A stretch of 64,000 nt of DNA. Source: Kaistella sp. GTDB taxonomy: Bacteria; Bacteroidota; Bacteroidia; Flavobacteriales; Weeksellaceae. Position numbers and translations under genes: made by a program. A model generated the notes under the pieces. It saw only the letters and a list, made by a program, of their open reading frames with translations. It did not search any database and was not told where the DNA came from. The first letter of the stretch is position 1. Every line of letters begins with the position of its first letter. The stretch covers positions 1 to 64,000 of the forward strand of contig JAIBEW010000032.1 of assembly GCA_019459085.1 (NCBI GenBank). Reading direction: 5' to 3'. This document shows positions 60,636-64,000 of the stretch, one piece after another.

Positions 60636-61742
60636 TTAGTCGTCAGTAAGTCCGGATTCTGTCTCCGAAATCATATAATCAACCACGGCTTTTAAATCCC
60701 CTGTGGCTTCATAAACCGCGAGTTGACGGTCGGCGCCGGTACCGTTTCTCATAATTTCCCATGCATATTCCACCTCTTTTCTGCAGCCGAGTTCATCTAC
60801 CACATCATCAATGAAATCAAGCAGTTCTTTCAGCAGTTCACTGTAAGGAACGCTGGTTTCCTTGCCAAAATCGATGAGGTGTGCATGAATGCCGTCCTTG
60901 GAGGCGCGCCATTTGTTTTCGTTCAGCAGTAGTCGGCGGTAGCTTCTGAAACTCATATTCTGCTGATGCAGTTTATAGATTTTCGCCACGAGACACTGCA
61001 TGATGGCAGCCAGACAGACCGTTTCCTCCACTTTTAGCGGCATGTCGCATATGCGGAATTCAATGGTCGGGTAGAAAGGGTGAACCCTTAAATCCCACCA
61101 TATTTTCTTGGCATTATCGATCGTGCCTGTTTTGATCATTAAACTGATATACGCATCGAATTCCGCTGCAGAACTGAAATAACTCGGGATTCCTGTTCTC
61201 GGGAATTTTACAAACACTTCCTGTCGGTAAGATTTGAAACCGGTATTTCTTCCGATCCAAAAAGGAGAATTTACAGAAAGTGCATACACGTGCGGAAGAA
61301 AATAGCGCATCACATTCTGGATTCTGATGCCTTCTTCACGATCCGGGATTCCGATATGCACGTGAAGCCCGAAGATCAGATTCGACCGCGCAACATCGCC
61401 CAGATCGACGAGGAGTTTGTCGTAACGGTCGTCTTTGGTAATGTGATTGTCCTGCCATCTCGAAAAGGGATGGGTGCCGCCGCCGGAAACCCGAAGGTTA
61501 TTGTCGTGCGCCACTTTTATAAGCCTTCTCCGGAGATCCATGAGCTCCGCTTTTACTTCCTGAATATTCTGGCAGATGCCCGTTTCCATCTCAATGACGG
61601 ATTCGTGCATTTCGTGCTTTAAATTCTCGTGTAAGGTTGCTCTTCCGCCCTCGATGATCTTGGATACGTGGGAAACCAAATCACGGCTTTCCACATCAAT
61701 GATCTGATATTCTTCTTCGACGCCGATGGTAAACTGATGCAT
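60636..61742 (-). CDS. Carboxylate-amine ligase, GCS2/YbdK family
   Basis: 368 residues. Relatives form gamma-glutamyl or other amide bonds with ATP through a glutamine-synthetase-like fold. The opening FTIGVEEEYQIIDVESRDL carries the Glu-rich metal site. ESVIEMETGICQNIQEV, SGGGTHPFSRWQD, FGLHVHIGIPDREEGI, and WWDLRVHPFYPTIEFRICDMP are conserved family motifs. Glutamate-cysteine ligase activity is weak or absent in some members, so the amine substrate is open. It is upstream of the amidotransferase gene, forming one unit, and bounded upstream by a terminator. Confidence 0.92.
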   Translation of the reverse strand: MHQFTIGVEEEYQIIDVESRDLVSHVSKIIEGGRATLHENLKHEMHESVIEMETGICQNIQEVKAELMDLRRRLIKVAHDNNLRVSGGGTHPFSRWQDNHITKDDRYDKLLVDLGDVARSNLIFGLHVHIGIPDREEGIRIQNVMRYFLPHVYALSVNSPFWIGRNTGFKSYRQEVFVKFPRTGIPSYFSSAAEFDAYISLMIKTGTIDNAKKIWWDLRVHPFYPTIEFRICDMPLKVEETVCLAAIMQCLVAKIYKLHQQNMSFRSYRRLLLNENKWRASKDGIHAHLIDFGKETSVPYSELLKELLDFIDDVVDELGCRKEVEYAWEIMRNGTGADRQLAVYEATGDLKAVVDYMISETESGLTDD

Positions 61743-61770
61743 GGTTCTTATTTTTTAATTGAATAATGTC

Positions 61771-61821
61771 AAAAAGAAAAAAAACAGCGAACGTTCAATA
61801 TAACCGAACGGTTGCTGTTTC
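61771..61821 (-). terminator. Terminator of the ATP-grasp/esterase unit
   Basis: AAACAGC (61782-61788) and GCTGTTT (61814-61820), with an inner CGTTC/GAACG pair. The A-run at 61771-61784 gives U residues on the minus strand. It lies 14 nt after the ATP-grasp stop. Confidence 0.8.
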
Positions 61822-61834
61822 TTCTGAATTGATT

Positions 61835-62785
61835 TTAAATGGAGTCTTTTACAAATTTACCCCACGAAATATTGGGTGTCCCGGGAACAAATTCCTGTGC
61901 TTTTTCAATGGCCAGTTTTGCTGCGTGTTCCACGATCCAGGCAAAATTTTCTTCACCCACTGAATTCACATCGGCATCGGGAGCAGGGTTGCAGAAATCG
62001 ATGGCGTAAGGTATTCCGTCTCTTACCGCAAATTCAACCGTATTGAAGTCATAACCCAGCGCTTCGTTCATGGTAATGGTATAGTCATGAATCACTTTCA
62101 GCAGTTTCTCCAGTTCTTTTCCTTCGGTCTGATGTGTGGTTGCATAACGCAAATGATGCGGATTACGCGGCTCGTACGGCATTATGTGGACGTATTTCTT
62201 ACCCAAACAGTAAACGCGGTAATAATCGTGGAAAACGATTTCTTCCTGAAGCATCATCACGAGCTGTTCAGTTTCGTTCAGTTTTTCCCACATATCTTCG
62301 GGGCTTTCTACGCGGTAAACGCTTTTCCAGCCGCCGCCGTCATGCGGTTTCATATAAGCCGGGAAACCGATATAATTGAAAATATAATCCCAGTCGTGCG
62401 GGAATTTAAGGTTTCTGAAAGAAGTTTCGGTGGTATTCGAGGGGCGTTCGTTGGAAGGAAGCAAAACTGTTTTCGGAAGCGGGATTCCCAACTTCGACAT
62501 CAATGCATTGTTGAAAAATTTTTCATCTGCACTCCACCAAAATGGATTGTTGATGACATACGTTCCGTTCAGTGCTGCATTTTTAAGATATGCTCTGTAA
62601 AAAGGTACATCCTGAGAAATCCGGTCGATGATGACGGCATATCCGTAATCTGCACCCTGTTCAAGTTTATCGATCATTACTGGTTCAGCAACTACTTCGC
62701 CTTTGCCCAGTTCATTTACTTTTTTTATAAATTCCCATGGAAACGTATCTTCCATGCCGAATAATATTCCTACTTTTTTTGCCAT
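61835..62785 (-). CDS. ATP-grasp ligase (RimK-like)
   Basis: 316 residues. It would activate a carboxylate with ATP and join it to an amine or thiol. Preceding domain: MAKKVGILFGMEDTFPWEFI. ATP-grasp: YIGFPAYMKPHDGGGWKSVYRV (Lys and Gly-rich loop), LVMMLQEEIVFHDYYRVYCLG, and the metal-binding end FNTVEFAVRDGIPYAIDFCNPAPDAD (Glu and Asn). The substrate is unknown. It is next to the esterase gene (38 nt) and the partial ATP-grasp gene, all in one direction, and separated from the GCS2 gene by a terminator. Confidence 0.9.
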   Translation of the reverse strand: MAKKVGILFGMEDTFPWEFIKKVNELGKGEVVAEPVMIDKLEQGADYGYAVIIDRISQDVPFYRAYLKNAALNGTYVINNPFWWSADEKFFNNALMSKLGIPLPKTVLLPSNERPSNTTETSFRNLKFPHDWDYIFNYIGFPAYMKPHDGGGWKSVYRVESPEDMWEKLNETEQLVMMLQEEIVFHDYYRVYCLGKKYVHIMPYEPRNPHHLRYATTHQTEGKELEKLLKVIHDYTITMNEALGYDFNTVEFAVRDGIPYAIDFCNPAPDADVNSVGEENFAWIVEHAAKLAIEKAQEFVPGTPNISWGKFVKDSI

Positions 62786-62823
62786 AATATTTTAATGTTG
62801 ATTTTAATGTTTAATGCGGATTT

Positions 62824-63537
62824 CTAAGAGAAAAACCTTCCTATAAATTTGGGAAAGACCATCCTCCATAGCGGCCAGTCGTGGCTGATCCATTTCTGTT
62901 CATCGTACCAGTGACTGATTCCCTTTGCAGAGAGAATCGCCGCCATTTCCTTTGTCTGGTCGAGGCAGATGTCTTCGTCTGAAGTACTCAGAACAATATG
63001 CATGTGTTTGTATTTCCAGGCTTCGTCATTCATTACAAATTCCCGCGGACAGTTGAAATACACGAGTTCACTGCTGTAACCGTCCATGAAATTTCTGATT
63101 GAAAATGCTCCGGAAAGACAGAACAGGTGCGAAACCACATCCGGAAACCTAAATGCGAAATTGGCTGCATGATAACCGCCAAAACTGGCTCCTGCTACTG
63201 CAACACGGTGTTCTGCATGTTTTTTCTGAATGTAAGGAACAAATTCCTGAATCAGAAACTGTACATACAGTTCATAATTCCTGATGCGTTCAGCGGGATG
63301 TATGGTTTTATCGTAAAAACTTAATTTATCAATGGTTTCCACATTATAGAGGATTACTTTCCCCTGATCGGTAAACCAGTTGATGCTGTCGTTTAATTTA
63401 AAATCGTGATTTTGTGTGTACTGTCCCTGAGACGTGGGAAACATGATGATCGGGAAACCGTAATGACCGGTCACTTCCACCTTTAAACTCATGCCCAGAA
63501 GGTGTGAATAAAAGTCTGTATGTTGAATTTTCGGCAT
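62824..63537 (-). CDS. Alpha/beta-hydrolase esterase (COG4947-like)
   Basis: 237 residues, no signal peptide. The nucleophile elbow is VAVAGASFGGYHAANFAFRFP with Ser in GASFGG. The acidic residue may lie in VLSTSDEDICLDQTKE, and the His in WISHDWPLWRMVFPKF. The DWPxW motif and GQYTQNHDFKLNDSI segment are typical of this esterase group. It is found between two ATP-grasp genes, so it may cleave an ester or activated intermediate of the product (inference). Confidence 0.88.
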   Translation of the reverse strand: MPKIQHTDFYSHLLGMSLKVEVTGHYGFPIIMFPTSQGQYTQNHDFKLNDSINWFTDQGKVILYNVETIDKLSFYDKTIHPAERIRNYELYVQFLIQEFVPYIQKKHAEHRVAVAGASFGGYHAANFAFRFPDVVSHLFCLSGAFSIRNFMDGYSSELVYFNCPREFVMNDEAWKYKHMHIVLSTSDEDICLDQTKEMAAILSAKGISHWYDEQKWISHDWPLWRMVFPKFIGRFFS

Positions 63538-63626
63538 AAATTATTTTTTGGAAATTTTAAAGTTGATTCGGTGTAAGATACGCCTTTAAGACCGGCAATG
63601 ATCTTTTGCTTTTAATAAAAGGTTGA

Positions 63627-64000
63627 TTATGAACTCGGTTTAGCCCGTGGCGGAATGATATTCAGAAAATCGCTTGTAATTCTTCTCGCCGCTTCATCCA
63701 GCCTTTCCTGGATTTTTTCCTTGCTGTCGGATTTATAAACAATTCCTACATGATATTCGATTGGAAGAAATTTTACCACTTCCTCACATTCGAACGCTTC
63801 ATAATCCGGAGTTTGGTGTTTCGCGAGTGCGATGATGAGACCCGAAGAAAATCCTGTGGGTTTTGACACTTCGTATTTCGAATGGTTTAAAAGGGCGGTT
63901 TCAATTTTTGCCCATTCACGCCAGAGATTGATTCCGCTGGAAGCTTCCACCAAATCGGGAATATGTGCGCCGCCAACGCGTGAAGAAGTTTCCAGAAAAT
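63627..64000 (-). CDS. ATP-grasp ligase, C-terminal part (partial at window end)
   Basis: The frame is open to the window edge beyond the GTG at 63953. The residues there, LETSSRVGGAHIPDLVEA, are the typical ATP-grasp metal/nucleotide end (E-x-SSRxGGAHIPxL) also seen in carbamoyl-phosphate-synthase-like ligases. The remaining 100 residues are a C-terminal domain (GLIIALAKHQTPDYEAFE, HVGIVYKSDSKEKIQERL). The N-terminal part lies outside. It is likely the third ATP-grasp ligase of the cluster, 89 nt upstream of the esterase gene. Confidence 0.85.
   Translation of the reverse strand, partial: FLETSSRVGGAHIPDLVEASSGINLWREWAKIETALLNHSKYEVSKPTGFSSGLIIALAKHQTPDYEAFECEEVVKFLPIEYHVGIVYKSDSKEKIQERLDEAARRITSDFLNIIPPRAKPSS

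Noticed and set aside
62087-62764. 225-aa plus-strand ORF opposite the ATP-grasp gene
   Set aside because: Antisense shadow; the minus strand has clear ATP-grasp motifs.
58487-64000. Classical glutathione or RiPP biosynthesis cluster
   Set aside because: No glutathione synthetase pattern, precursor peptide or transporter is visible; the ligase mix does not match a known pathway.

Overview
The window looks like chromosomal DNA of a flavobacterium in the Chryseobacterium/Kaistella/Epilithonimonas group (Weeksellaceae, Bacteroidota). The basis is a type IX secretion C-terminal signal on a large FG-GAP protein, a GLPGLI-family protein, GldM-like and DUF families typical of Bacteroidota, promoters of the flavobacterial TTG-N17-TAnnTTTG type, AT-rich leaders without clear Shine-Dalgarno sites, and pyrimidine-rich intergenic spacers. 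No rRNA, tRNA, CRISPR array, transposase or phage gene was seen. All identifications come from reading the sequence; no database search was run.

Layout. 1-5.2 kb: the end of a PepSY membrane protein, a DUF6232-like protein, a signalling operon (an unlisted 55-aa peptide gene, a TPR lipoprotein histidine kinase, a LuxR-like response regulator), and a divergent gene whose 3' part has decayed. 5.2-8.8 kb: a secreted FG-GAP repeat protein with a type IX sorting domain. 9.1-9.5 kb: a frameshifted gene remnant. 9.7-27.9 kb: a stress and oxygen island with DUF389 and ClC membrane proteins, a YciE/YciF-like protein, HPII-type catalase, Hsp20, a solo 2-hydroxyacid dehydrogenase lid domain, PfkB, a REC-CRP fusion regulator, a FixL-like PAS kinase, a tandem universal stress protein, an L,D-transpeptidase, a lipoprotein, a GH130 phosphorylase, a two-domain GT4 protein and a zinc dehydrogenase. 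28-48 kb: mostly housekeeping genes (transaldolase, PepE, PBP4-like, histidine kinase, M1 peptidase, TatC, arabinose-5-phosphate isomerase, RecQ, Lpd, CvfB-like, Ssb, HisS). 48.1-52.7 kb: a cyanophycin cycle (isoaspartyl peptidase, cyanophycinase, cyanophycin synthetase). 52.7-58.4 kb: an AT-rich accessory stretch of orphan genes, with a 42-bp tandem repeat and a pair of hairpin-forming direct repeats bracketing one gene. 58.5-64 kb: an amide-ligase cluster (three ATP-grasp or ATP-grasp-like proteins, a GCS2 carboxylate-amine ligase, a class I glutamine amidotransferase-like protein, an alpha/beta esterase) that runs off the right edge.

How the genes may work together. The FixL-like kinase keeps the haem-ligand histidine and the O2-contacting arginine of FixL PAS domains. 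It lies 3 nt upstream of a regulator that fuses a receiver to a CRP/FNR-type DNA-binding module, so FixL, FixJ and FixK functions may be condensed into two proteins. The neighbours (Hsp20, PfkB, universal stress protein, catalase) recall the mycobacterial DosR dormancy regulon in content, although the regulators are unrelated. The cyanophycin genes suggest nitrogen storage as arginine-aspartate polymer. The ligase cluster probably makes a small amide or peptide-like metabolite of unknown structure.
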